A stretch of 64,000 nucleotides of DNA from Sipunculus nudus (lineage: Eukaryota > Annelida > Sipuncula > Golfingiida > Sipunculidae): NCBI GenBank assembly GCA_026874595.1, contig CM049317.1, positions 74,466,618-74,530,617 on the forward strand. Direction: 5' to 3'. Below the pieces are notes generated by a model. The model saw only the letters and a list, made by a program, of their open reading frames with translations, searched no databases and was not told where the DNA came from. Made by a program: the position numbers and the translations under genes. Of this stretch, positions 1 through 11,945 are shown piece after piece (the stretch's first letter is position 1; each line of letters starts with the position of its first letter).

Positions 1-3000
1 TACAGTACAAAACCAGGTGTTGACATGATCAAATACTTAACAAAACTCTTACATGGAGACATAATACAGCACGGCTGCCGCCTCTCCAGTCGGTCCCGCG
101 GGAGGATGTCAGAATTAATTAGAAGCCCCTGGTCATATTGTGGCCTCACGTTCATCCAACATCGAACACGTGGTCCCCTGATTGTCTTCCAAGGACACCG
201 GGACGTGAGGATTACTTGGTTTAAGTCAGCAGGTTGACTTGTCCCTGCACGCTTCTATAAAAGCCTCGGGTCATCCAGATGGTCCGACATACGGTTTTTA
301 GTTCTGTCTGTCCCATTCTATTCCTTAATTTTGTATTCTTCAGCTGTCTCTCGTGGGAATTTATTTAGGTATTTATTTTTCATTTATCTTCTTCCTCCTA
401 GGTCAGTTTTGTATGTTTACTATTCAGTAATGAATTTTTTTAGTGTTTGGGTTCTTCCACATTAATTTGGTCTGTCCATAGAATATTTATTTTCTCTATT
501 TCCTTTTTCAGTTTTATATTCAAAATTGTATGACTAAATAGAATTATAGCTCAAAGAAACGAGAAATTTTAGCGATTCTTAGTGGTAAGTTTTAAATGAA
601 ATAGCCATAAATGAACACATAGAAATACAAAAGAAAAGATAAGATTCGACTTGTCATCAAATCTCCTGCAGTTCTGTACATCTGTAGATGACATATGCCG
701 CCTGCTCCTCTTCGGCAGGTTTTCTGTAGGTGGAGTTAGTTCTTTCTATACATGTTTATGAGTGATCCTTCTGGTCTGAGTGTAATAAAGTCACCTTATT
801 ATCTTGCTTACCGTATCTGCTATATACAGGCTGTCAAACAGACTGTAAATTAGGACAATAGTAGGAGTGAAAATATGGGAAAGGTAGGGCAAGAGAAGGG
901 AAGTAAAGAAGGAAAAGTAGGAAAAATCAGGAAAGTATAGATGGGAAAATTAGGAAACTAGAAGAATAAGGTAGGACAACACTTTAGGACCGAAACCGTG
1001 CATGTTACAAAATTATTCAAGGTCATTCTTAATAAACAAATGCGAAACCTAAAAGTGATATACCTTTGAAAAAGATATATTAACTTTGAATTATTTGAAC
1101 CCCGCATTACGTATGCATGTTACTACTTGCTTACATTCATCAGCTTATAGTTAATCAGCTTTTAATACAGGTAGTCACAGATTTGTTAATCCATGCATGA
1201 CCCATGATTACGTATTTTGAACTCCCATTTAGTTGAACAATTATGAGATAAACCACGGCAGAAATAGTATTATCCTTTTAAATATATGATTTTACTAGTA
1301 AGACATTTAACTCAAAAGTTACGTCATGCATAAACACTTTTACGCACACGTAAACTTTCTGCGAACTGTTCGGGTTCAGGACCCAGTTTGTTCAAGCTGC
1401 TTAACAGTTGAATGGAAGGTAGTTTGTGATCTGGCATCGTCTAATGTGACCCGCCGGCTAATAAGAGAAAGTAGCAAGGAAAAAAGATGTTTTGACCGGT
1501 CAATAGAACATATATACCTGCTCATATTAGAGCCCCGGAGCCCGGATACAAGAACTGAGAAACCGGAAAACTGCTTTCACGGTGAAACAGCGGTGACCAC
1601 TTCACAACCACAAGGGAACAACACAGTAACAATGACCAGTTCGATCATTTGAGGGAGCTATTGTACGTGCTGTGACATGCGGTCAGTCTTGTACTGTAGT
1701 GTATTGTCGCTGTGATGTTAACAGAAAGGCCGGTCAGCGTAATTAGCCGTTGGAGAGCGGGTTACCAGTCCTGTCACCATTGGTGATGAAGGTGACCTTG
1801 TGCACGTGATTGATAAATCTGGACCTCTGTGGGTCTGAAGCAGGAACAAATATCCTCGGCTAATCCTGCCAGTGCTCCACATTTTCTATTACACCAGGCT
1901 TCATCAATACATGGGTCCCGTCAGGTCCTTCCATTCTATATGACATTTCTTTCTCGTGTTTCCATCAGCATAATCCTATCGGATTTGCATAATCCTCACA
2001 CTGAAATAGTATCTGCCATTTCTGAAAAGAACTGCACGTTATATTGAGGAACTGTTGTTCCTATTTCCAAAGACACGGCTTATTAAAAAAAACATGGGTT
2101 TTAAGCAATGGCCATGAATAAAATGTTTTATTTTGACCGATCTTGCCTTTAGATTGAAATATTTGCTTTTAACCAGAAATATTCACTCACAGTGAAAGAA
2201 AGGGGAAAGGCAGATTGTTTTTACATATTTACTATAGACAGTGAATAAAAAGTGAATATGAACATAAAAATATTGGTAAATTCTTTGTTTAACTTTATAA
2301 TAAATCTTAAATTTTAGTTCTGACTAGAAGAAAAAGGGAAAACACATATTATGTGTAGGTATGTGTATCACAATAAAGGACTTAAAAAGGTTAGATTCGC
2401 AATGTAGTTCATATATATCTTTGAACCATTACATGAAAGTGTCAGTGGTAGCGTTTGTTACTCTCATGAACAAACTTCTTTCCCCACGTGTACAACTTTT
2501 TCCTGCATGTACATCCGGTATTTATTTTCCTAATGGGGATCGTTTTTGTACTCTGTTTCTGTTGTACTCGGCATAACATGCGTTATTTACGTTTCAGCTA
2601 TTTTCCGGGTCACATGTTACTAACAGTATGTCATTGCCGACCGTGTGACATCCGTCATGAGGTATTAAGAATTTTTTGTAACAATAGAAAATTATTACAA
2701 TGATGTCTGTACACTTGTACATTTGTGTCTCACAAAAAGGTCCCTTTTGTTCTCCTTGTCACGTGTCAGTCATGTGACTCGCATAAGAAACTGAAATTCT
2801 CTTCTTTCCGGTACCGAATGAGTTCATTTTAATTAATTTCATTTCACTTTTTAGTGAACTATGCAGCATTTTATCAGACGCCCTTATCTGTGTCAATAAA
2901 TGTTGAACTTCTGATGTAGTTTGGGACAAATCATAAGTGCAAGTGCTTTTGCAAATCCACAATAATAATTCGACATTGTGGATACATTTGGACATTTGCA

Positions 3001-4083
3001 TATTGTAAAATACATTAAATTCTTGTAAATAAATATTTAATGAAATGAAAGTCTTTTGTCGTTAAAAAGCTGAAATTCCCAGTATTGAAATACCAGTCAT
3101 TGCAATGAAGTTCAATGTAGAAAAAATAATAGGATTATCAGAAATTTTCAGATACACAACAGAATCATCTATAGAAAAAGGTACAACTAAATTTATGTAA
3201 AATACCTGAATTATAACATATGAAATACGTTAATAATTATGTATATACATATACGTGTACATACCAATATGATGCTTCAGACCGTCATTTTTAAAACAAA
3301 GCAAAATCAAAATACAAAAGTTCTTCCTTTTTATAGTATAGGGCACTTACTGATATATCGTTTTGATCGATAAATGTCATACGTAGCGAGACTTTTGAAA
3401 ATGGGAAAAACCGGCCATGCGTACAAAGATTAATTGAAAATAGTGATTTATGCATTGTCTGGGAAGGAAAGTTCTCACAGAGCGCGCATGCAACGGTCCG
3501 TGATAGCTCGTGGGCAGGCACGTGGAGTCCTTTGACCCTTAATGGACCACTTGGAGATGAATGTCCGTATCCATCCTCATCCATCAGCTCCGTGCAGCTG
3601 CTCTCAGCTGCTGGAGATGTTTTTTTCATCCTCTAACGTATCCGTCGCTACCTGCGGACAAGTAACGTAGATGACGGGTGGCGTGCAGCGTGCCTCAAGG
3701 ACGTTATTGATCGGTCAGTGATAGAATTAAAACCCAGACCTGTTGCCGCATAGAAAAGACCGTTATTAGAAAAACTCATTACATTTGGCCGTGGGAAACA
3801 TCCGTATCTTGCGCGAGTAATGAACTGAGGAGTATCAATCTTGTCAGAATGGAATCGAGGCTGATTAGGGGGTTTAGGTCCCTAAGATTTAAGACCTTCC
3901 TTAAGGGTTTAAGGCCCTTTTGCCGTGTGATTAGCTTTAGATTATAAAAATACAGCAAATATTTATAAACATTTAAAATGTTTTTAATTCTCGTTTTATT
4001 AGATTTTGTCCTCAAACACAAAAATATATAGCATCTGTGTGTACAGTAGGCCAATGTTCTATGTCAACTCTGTTTGGGAGCTT

Positions 4084-4088
<5 letters not shown>

Positions 4089-4147
<59 letters not shown>

Positions 4148-4302
4148 GCGGGGGGAGCGAGAGACAAAATACTTACTGAACAAAGAGACAGACAGACAGA
4201 CATGTAGACAGAGTTTTACTTAACACAAACACAGAGAGAGAGACAGACAGACAGACACAAAAATATTTACTGAGCAAAGAGAAAGACAGACAGAGTCCTA
4301 AT

Positions 4303-4343
<41 letters not shown>
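4089..4343. repeat. (GA)n / (GACA)n microsatellite cluster
   Basis: A long GA run at about 4089-4141 and a second at about 4307-4343 are separated by degenerate gaca/caga repeats. Open frames through it (Ser-Leu polymers on the minus strand) come from the dinucleotide and are not genes. Confidence 0.95.
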
Positions 4344-4346
<3 letters not shown>

Positions 4347-4963
4347 GGTAGGCATGCAGGTTGTCCAGTTTTACGAGGGTGCGTGCCTGCCAAGTCGTGG
4401 TTTACGTAAGTAAACACGGAGGGAGAGCCGTGCTCTATTGAAACCTGTAAGCTGCCTACACCTGCCGGCATAATCTGCGGAAGAAGGTAATTTTGTTGTC
4501 AGAGATGGAGGCCAGGTAAAGGTGACGATCAGGGATATTACTTATGACATCTCGTTATAAAGGTCCTATTGTAGAAGTAAAGAGACTCTGCAGGAGACGC
4601 TGGAGGATGGTGACCTCGCATTAAAAACGCCAGGCTCTCCTTTGGGAGACACTGAGCGGGGTATTGTGTGCCCCGTCACTAAATCTACCCCTCCTAAAGA
4701 CTCACGGAACACCCCGGGAATCGGGATCATTCTGCCCTATAACAAGAGATTACACAACCCAGAGACTTTATTAATTTAAGCGGGGTTTTCATTATAACTG
4801 CCATCTAAGCGAAATTCCCAATAGAATAGCATAACCACTCCCGTCGTAAAAGTCAACCCTATTTCAGTATGCGTTTATATACATATTATTTTTAGTTAAT
4901 ATGAATTTTTATGCATTTTCGTATATATACGGCTATTATTCCTATTTTTATATTCAATTTTAA

Positions 4964-4981
4964 AAACACACACACACACAA

Positions 4982-5015
<34 letters not shown>

Positions 5016-5037
5016 ATGTGTGTGTATATATATATAG
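4964..5037. repeat. (CA)n/(TA)n/(TG)n compound microsatellite
   Basis: A CA run followed by TA runs interrupted by TG steps. Confidence 0.9.
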
Positions 5038-6756
5038 TATATGAATAATAATACGCGTAAATCTATTCATAAAGTCATGGACAAAAAGTCAGCATCGGTC
5101 ATATTAACTTAACCTCCAAAACATATACATACATCACATCTGTAAAGCAAGGTTTCGTGCCACAAAATGTTCATTGTACTCAGGTATAAAACACCCCCTG
5201 CGATAGGTGTCATAGAGTACACAACTCAATGAACAGCATGATTGCAATAAATACTTATTTCCATAGAGATCACTACGGTATATTCAGCGTCTCTAAGTAT
5301 AATCCCTCGCATCCTCTGTGATGTAAATGAAGGATACCCGGTCACTTTAACGTTAGCTGCCGTGTACACAGTCGGATGCACTATGCTTACAGACCTCTGT
5401 CTGCTTGAATACGTTTTTAGAGATGACAGTGTATGTAATAAAAGCGGGGAGGGCCGGGCGGTCGTTTTGGGATCAGCCCGAGATGCGCCCGTGGGATTTT
5501 GTGAATGGTAGCGAAGTGCGTTAGTAAACTTCCATGTGTAATAATAGCAGGTTGTAGCAGGGTACAGTATGGAGTTTGTCATTGTACATGTATTACCGTC
5601 AATTTGATGATTTTATGCAGGAAACACCAGTCAACATAAATCTGCTCTTTACACCTATTTACTAAAACGATCCACTGAATCCTAAGAAAGGGATGGACAC
5701 GATCAACTTACAGCACTGAATGTCCTTTAAAAAAAATACAGCTATGCACACTCACATATAAAAAATAAAGTAAAATATCTTCAAATATCTTTTTTCTCTT
5801 TATTCTGTACTTCAGTAATATGTTACTGTTTGTACTCATTCCTCGCTTCCTTAACATCAGAAATGTGTAATCGAAAATGAAATAGATATACTTAATCACA
5901 AACTAGTATAAATTTCTTTTCAAGGATTGGAGCATATCTGCAAGTTCGTCCAGATATATGGCAAAATTTGCTTTTTATCTCAACCAGGATGGTATTTTTA
6001 AAAAAATCCACAATGTTGTAACCACCTAGGCCGTAGCATTTTTTAATGTGGCATTGCATATATATACATACATACATACATATAATTACATATATATACA
6101 CAAATCTAAGAGACTAATTGCTCTCCTTTTTTGCGATGACATGAATACAGTCACATATATACATAAATACATGTAATACATCTACACAAATCTGAGACTA
6201 ATTGCTCTCCGGAATAAATATAAAAGACTTTTAAACTAACAAGTGATGCTGGACACTCTTCTGGTATCATTCCTTTCAACATGTGCACGCGTTGACATGA
6301 ATACAGTCATCCTATGTGGTTTTCAACAAGTCAGTGATTTAAATTGATAGTCCGGATATATCAGCTATAAAGGACAGTGCAACACCACCTCCCTGTAATA
6401 ATAAAACCACAGAAGGACGAATAATTCAGAATACTTTTTTGTAACTCTGTCTGACTCTTGAGAAAAGGCACTGCATGGGCGTTTGGTTTGTGTTCAGAGT
6501 CAGCTTTAAGTGCTCTTTTGCACGCAAATTTGTATTGTACGAGCCGTGTAACCATCTGTTCTTCAGGTATTTGTTAGTGGTTCTTTTGAATTACCTTTAC
6601 TGTGACATAGCGGCGAGGAATGTCTGTCATTGTGTCAGGACCGCTCGTGGTTAATACGCCACTATTGTGAAAGCAGTACGGAGAAACATTACTTGTTTGG
6701 TTAACCGCATGGTGGTGTGACTTCTTGAGTGCACCGACCATCACCGTGGTCGTCAT

Positions 6757-6759
<3 letters not shown>

Positions 6760-6813
<54 letters not shown>
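6760..6813. repeat. (TC)n microsatellite
   Basis: About 54 bp of uninterrupted CT dinucleotide. Confidence 0.97.
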
Positions 6814-6819
<6 letters not shown>

Positions 6820-7268
6820 GACAAAGAAAACACAGAAGTCCTGTAGCCTGGTCCAGAAAGCATAATTCCTGGTTAAGTCTTTAGTTCATCTTTCTATATC
6901 TGTAGGAAGATCATCAGTTCAGAAGTAAAATACTTAGGTATTAGTTTACTTCCCTGCCAACCTGTAACCAAGGATTTGTTCGCTCAATACTTGACCAAGC
7001 TGTTATAATATACGCAACCATTTTTTTATCCGAACATCATTTTCATTATATAATTTCACACTTGGCTTTCTCAACTACCAGGCTATGGTACGGATCGTTT
7101 GCCGCCTTAAGGTTACTAAGATTATAATATTATATGTAATATCATACCATGAACCACAAACGATGAGAACCAATCATTTTGAGTTCATTATTCATGCAAT
7201 GTACGAAATGAATAAAATCATATTTATGTCCATTGTACTGATAAATTTTCCTTGATTGTTTACTTCAG

Positions 7269-7370
7269 GTCGGAAGGGCTCCAGCATCTCGCAGGACTCA
7301 GACTTCTGCAGTCTGTCCGTGGACGTGGTCGTCCATCCGGATGCTGACCACTGTACTGTCTGGGACGACG
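7269..7370 (+). CDS. FBXL7: FBXL7-like coding exon (N-terminal Ser-rich segment)
   Basis: A 102-nt internal exon between a 'tttacttcag' acceptor and a 'g|gtaagt' donor. It is phase 1 at both ends and encodes 33 complete codons beginning RKGSSISQDSDF. The start resembles the GKGSSSIS stretch near the N-terminus of vertebrate FBXL7 (recalled from memory, not aligned by tool). Its final G plus the first two bases of the exon at 44802 make an in-frame Asp codon, so the two exons join without a frame break. The split first codon ends in GT and would be Gly if the preceding exon ends in G, as in vertebrate FBXL7. The exon holding the start codon was not found and is probably upstream of the window. 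Because the exon is phase symmetric, skipping it would keep the frame. Confidence 0.8.
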
Positions 7371-8566
7371 GTAAGTCACATGACTCATTTCTAAGTCACG
7401 TGTCAAAGATCACATGTTTAAAAATCAGGGGAGTATCAAATCTAACCATCAAGCCTTGTTATCCCTTGTTGTCGTACTTGTTTGTATCTTTGGTTGGTTG
7501 TTGGATTTACCTAAAAATTTTCAAAAATTTCATAACTAAACAAACTAATGAAGTTTTCTGGCGGCTCAGGACCCTTTACCATTTCGAGATACCGAAATTC
7601 GTATTGCGTATCGCACAAACCAAAGTTTCATCAGGATTCTGGCGGAGTTATTTGTGCTGTCTATGACTGCTTTCAAGTTTCATGTTCACCGACCTGATAG
7701 GGAAGGCTCCGAATTGGATAAACGAGTCCTTGTTTCACACATCGTTTATATGACCTGAAATCGGGGTTCATATGGGTTTGAAAGCAGAGACAAAACCGGA
7801 CGTGCGGTGTGCTGTACACGTAGACTTTCGCGCATTATAACATGGATTCCTTATAAGGTGCCTGTCGGATAATGCAATGCTGAAATTTGAAGCAGTTAGT
7901 TATTTAGAACTATTCGAATATGCAGCAAACGTAAATTATGTTCGGTGTATTGAAATTTAAGACATAACTGTCATTTTTTACATGTGTTAATTGCACTAAA
8001 CACTTTACCAGTGTTTTGAAAAGCTGTAATTTGTACATATGAAATATAAGATACAATTAATAATAAAATGTGCCACTAAACTGTGTAAAGGAAATTATGT
8101 GAAATTCATCATATCACACAATTCAGGTACGTGTGTCAGGAAAGACATATCGCATTAGTTTTAGCAATGCCTTGAAGTGTGCGAATGAAAACTTCCTCAT
8201 AACCACAGAATACTCATCACCAGGTATAATATGACCACGTTCCTGTCATGCCATGTGAATGATTGTTTTGTGCTCATGAACTGCATCAACTAACACCATG
8301 ACTGCACCTATTTGACCTTATGCGTACGGGATATATATTATATTTATATATTTCTTACTTTCAACAGCACACAGGGTCGGAATTGAGCTTTCAATGTATA
8401 TACAACTTTGTTCTTAACAATAATGTTTTCTGTGTGTGGGGAGTGTGATGGAATTGGCAAAACTAATTTGCTAGTTTTTCTCAAACTGACCTTTGTTCAG
8501 AGTAATGGTCACAGGTATGCACCTGACTTCTATTTTTTTTACCATGACCTTAATATCAAGGTCGGA

Positions 8567-8586
8567 GGGGGGGGGGGGGGGGGGGG
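8567..8586. repeat. poly-G tract
   Basis: About 20 consecutive G. Similar homopolymers sit at 9423-9437, 25261-25289 (with T interruptions), 27119-27131 and 62107-62122, and poly-C at 32244-32260, 54241-54268 and 63592-63608. Confidence 0.95.
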
Positions 8587-10487
8587 CTTATTCTGACACC
8601 CTTCCTCGATTGCAGAACTCCTGTTTCCGCTTTCCAAATATAAAGACCCTATTCCACGAATCCTTTAACTGATAAAGCAAAGTCCAGCCTGCGGTGAAAC
8701 GATAGTTCAACAGACACGGGACCCGCAATGTCCTTTGTGAGTTCCTTTCCTCACTACATGTAAGGCCAAAATAATATAAAAGGTATGGTTCTAAGGCACC
8801 GCCCGCGTCAATTTTAAACCCCCGCATCGAAAAATGTTTATTCTGAATTCAATAGAAACTTACCAATTTTGAGCTCCAGACGCTCGGACATTCTTTCAAG
8901 AAGATAAAATCATACAATTCTGATAAAATTTCCTTTGTTATATAATGTTTTTACTCGTTTAGCAAAAAAATGTTATAAACATGTTTTTCACCTATCATAT
9001 GACATTTTTTATCGAAACATACTAAAAAGGTAATTAAAAAAACGCCCACCGCACTTATTTCTAGAAAAAGTGACTGAAAAACATAACTACTTTTTTGGCC
9101 TTATAGTCCTCATCTTTCATAATTCTGAATTTGCGAAAAATGCGATAAATGCTGATCATATAGCCTGATATTCTTACCATGCCGTGTAGTTTAAGCAGTC
9201 TATTTGAAGATGAAATAATATATAAAAATAATGATTGGCGTATCTGTAATACACAAGTTATATGGGTTTCATTGAACCAAGTCAGTCATACCAACTAGGT
9301 ATACATAAGGGATGTGTGTGTGTGTGTGTGTACCTGTTGACCCAGGTGTGTGTGTCAGGTAAAAGTTAGTAGCAGACCTCGCATACCTGTACACGTTATT
9401 ACGGTCATTGTGAGGTGTTGTTGGGGGGGGGGGGGGGAGTTGGGTCATACAGTCAAAAAATGTATCCTGAGGTGGCAGGAACGCCCGAGGCGACAGGACC
9501 ATCATTAGATGTAGGCAGGCAGCGTGTCATCGTCAGAATATATAACATATTGCGAGGCGGGTGTGTTCCCATAGAACTAGGTAGATAGCAATATAATAAC
9601 CCACATACCAGGCATGCCGCGGACATCAGCAGTGTGGGAACCTCACTCACCGTCACTGTAACGTACAGCATTCACGGCGATTAACTGTACAAACGTATTG
9701 TGTTTGTCGTTGTACGCTTCTGTTCCGACACGGACAGAGGTTTCAACTAATGGTGATTACAGATATGATCAGATTTGATAGACATTCTTGACTTCTCCTT
9801 CCGCTTTGGAAAATCTACCAGATGTCTGCATCGGATTTTTTTAAAGTTTAGGTTCATGACCTTTTGGTGTGCTTGTTATCAGATAAAGACCACACGGCAT
9901 TAATCGTTTTATTTATGGCATCATGAAGATTTCAAAAATTTCAAGAAGTACGGATATGTATAGGATAACATTAAAATCCTACCCATGTACCTCAGTATTA
10001 CAGAAGATATAATCAGAATTGTTTTATTCCCGCCTACACTCCTTATGCAGCGGTTATACTCTGCAGTCGTTACAAATCTCCTTCGCTATAACTGCTGCAG
10101 CGTATAGCAATTTTTTTTTCGAGATTTCATTACCAAGAATTTTAATCAGACCAATGAGAGCGGGGTATCGCAGTTTGCATTCAGCTCCAAGTTTCAAATC
10201 CGTAACACAGCTGTCATTGGCTCCTTTACAATACTTGGCCATGTGCCAGGCCTGGTGGCGAAACACCGAGAAACTTGGATCTGCAACGACAGCGTTAGGA
10301 GAGTATTACTTGACCGGTTGCTGAGTTGTACGAGCAACATGCTTGATGTAGCTGAGACATTTTAGTAAAAATCCTGTTATCATTTAGTCCAAATCTCCAT
10401 GCTAATGTTTCAGCTGCATTCAGGTTTATGCCTATAACGATGCTGCTTATGCATCACACCGATTTCTAAGTTCCAAAGGCATCAGGC

Positions 10488-10488
<1 letters not shown>

Positions 10489-10549
<61 letters not shown>
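10489..10549. repeat. (TA)n microsatellite
   Basis: About 60 bp of pure AT dinucleotide. I checked both flanks for hammerhead core motifs and found none. Confidence 0.97.
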
Positions 10550-10550
<1 letters not shown>

Positions 10551-11484
10551 CCATTTACTGTGGTCTATCTTGACGCCTTTTTATAAAGAATTTCCAATAT
10601 GCGCTTACATTATATGGGTATAAATATTCTATTTCCGATTTAAAAATTAAATTTCCCTTTCAGATACTGACAGATATTTGAAAACATTTAACAATCTTCT
10701 TTCCTGCTTTAGTATCTTCAGAATCAAATAAATAATGAATGATCTGGTACCTCAGCCTTGGAATTTACGCTTATTCCTATGCTTAATGAAGTAACCATTA
10801 ATAACCATTGAGCTTCTGGCAGTATAATTGCAGCTTCCAGTAAAGTGCTCTATTGACGTACACCTCTTTAGGCACGACATATGGTTTTAATATCGACCTG
10901 ACGTATTGAGCTCTCGTGAGATCTCGGTTTTGGCCGTTGTTTTCAGGGTGTATCAGCTATCATGAAGATATATATTACTTGTGACAGAACTGACAAAATA
11001 AGTATCATCTTGACATAGTAACAACATACTCGAGAACATGATAGTTTTGTCCAATAGGTCACGGGAGCAGCCCCATCTATAGTTTTATTACAGCACTAAA
11101 AGGATGGGCGGGCCCGACCTGTCAAGTACCTGGACACTAAGTGACTGGTCACCTGACACGGGGATACGCCTTCATCATTTAAACTCGGAGTCCTCGTGTC
11201 TGACCACTACTCAGCCGTTAAGTGGCTTAAACAGAGCTGTAATATATCTTTGTGAATTGACTGATGGCCACCGTAGTATTGGTAAAGTTGGTTTCTTGCT
11301 CATTTCTCAATACCATTCTTGCCAATGTTCTTCCTCAGCAGAGAGATAACTGTCACATATTCTGCATTATTGGGCGCGAAATATAATCAATGACTTCCAT
11401 GGTAGTGTAGAATAAAAGGTCGTCATTGGGCAAGATAAAGCAATGTCCACGTTGCAGGACATAGTGTGCAAAATAATGAGTCAC

Positions 11485-11945
11485 GTCCATGGACAATCAG
11501 GATAACTCGTCCCGTCCATGGACATTCAGGATAACTTGTCCCGTCCATGGACATTTAGGATAACTTGTCCCGTCCATGGACATTCAGGATAACTTGTCCC
11601 GTCCATGGACATTCAGGATAACTCGTCCCGTCCATGGACAATCAGGATAACTCGTCCCGTCCATGGACATTAAGGATAACTCGTCCCGTCCATGGACATT
11701 CAGGATAACTCGTCCCGTCCATGAACATTCAGGATAACTTGTCCCGTCCATGGACATTCAGGATAACTTGTCCCGTCCATGGACATTCAGGATAACTTGT
11801 CCCGTCCAAGGACCTTCAGGATAAAATGTGACCTCCCGACACATGCAGGATAACATGTTGAGTCAAGGGATACTTAGGATAACCTGTTAAATCCAAGGAT
11901 ATCCAGGATAATATGTTACGTCCAAGGACGTGCATGATAACCTGT
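11485..11945. repeat. 29-bp minisatellite with a palindromic core
   Basis: Tandem units of 29 bp. About twelve are near-identical, starting every 29 bp from 11485 to about 11804, then four or five decayed copies follow. Each good unit holds GTCCATGGAC, a perfect 10-bp palindrome with an NcoI core, followed by 'attcaggataacttgtccc'. Variation is mostly tcgt/ttgt and acaatc/acattc. There is no coding potential: 29 is not a multiple of 3. Confidence 0.95.

Larger units (their letters stand above)
1..7268. other. Non-coding flank/intron upstream of the first visible FBXL7 exon
   Basis: AT-rich sequence with no supported gene. It should lie in FBXL7 intron 1 if the first coding exon is upstream of the window. 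I looked for an exon encoding a short Met-Gly start and ending in phase 1 and found none. It contains (GA)n, (TA)n and (TC)n tracts, listed separately. A partial direct duplication ('agactaattgctctcc') occurs near 6110 and 6195. Stretches near 3480-3660 and 5290-5580 have higher GC and complexity but no splice-supported exon. Confidence 0.6.

Noticed and set aside
1326-1652. 108-codon open frame on the plus strand
   Set aside because: No family resemblance, no splice or polyadenylation support; compatible with chance in a complex stretch.
3291-3629. 112-codon minus-strand frame beginning MKKTSPAAESS
   Set aside because: The first half looks coding-like, but the frame then runs into AT-rich sequence, no donor in a useful phase was found and no family is recognised.
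4012-4355. Open frames rich in Ser-Leu on the minus strand
   Set aside because: They are translations of the (GA)n microsatellite.
7600-7650. Minus-strand 'ctgatgaaac'
   Set aside because: No stem II between the two core boxes, so not a hammerhead.
10019-10324. Overlapping 101- and 70-codon frames on opposite strands
   Set aside because: Mirror frames in a CCAAT-containing stretch; no start, splice or homology support.
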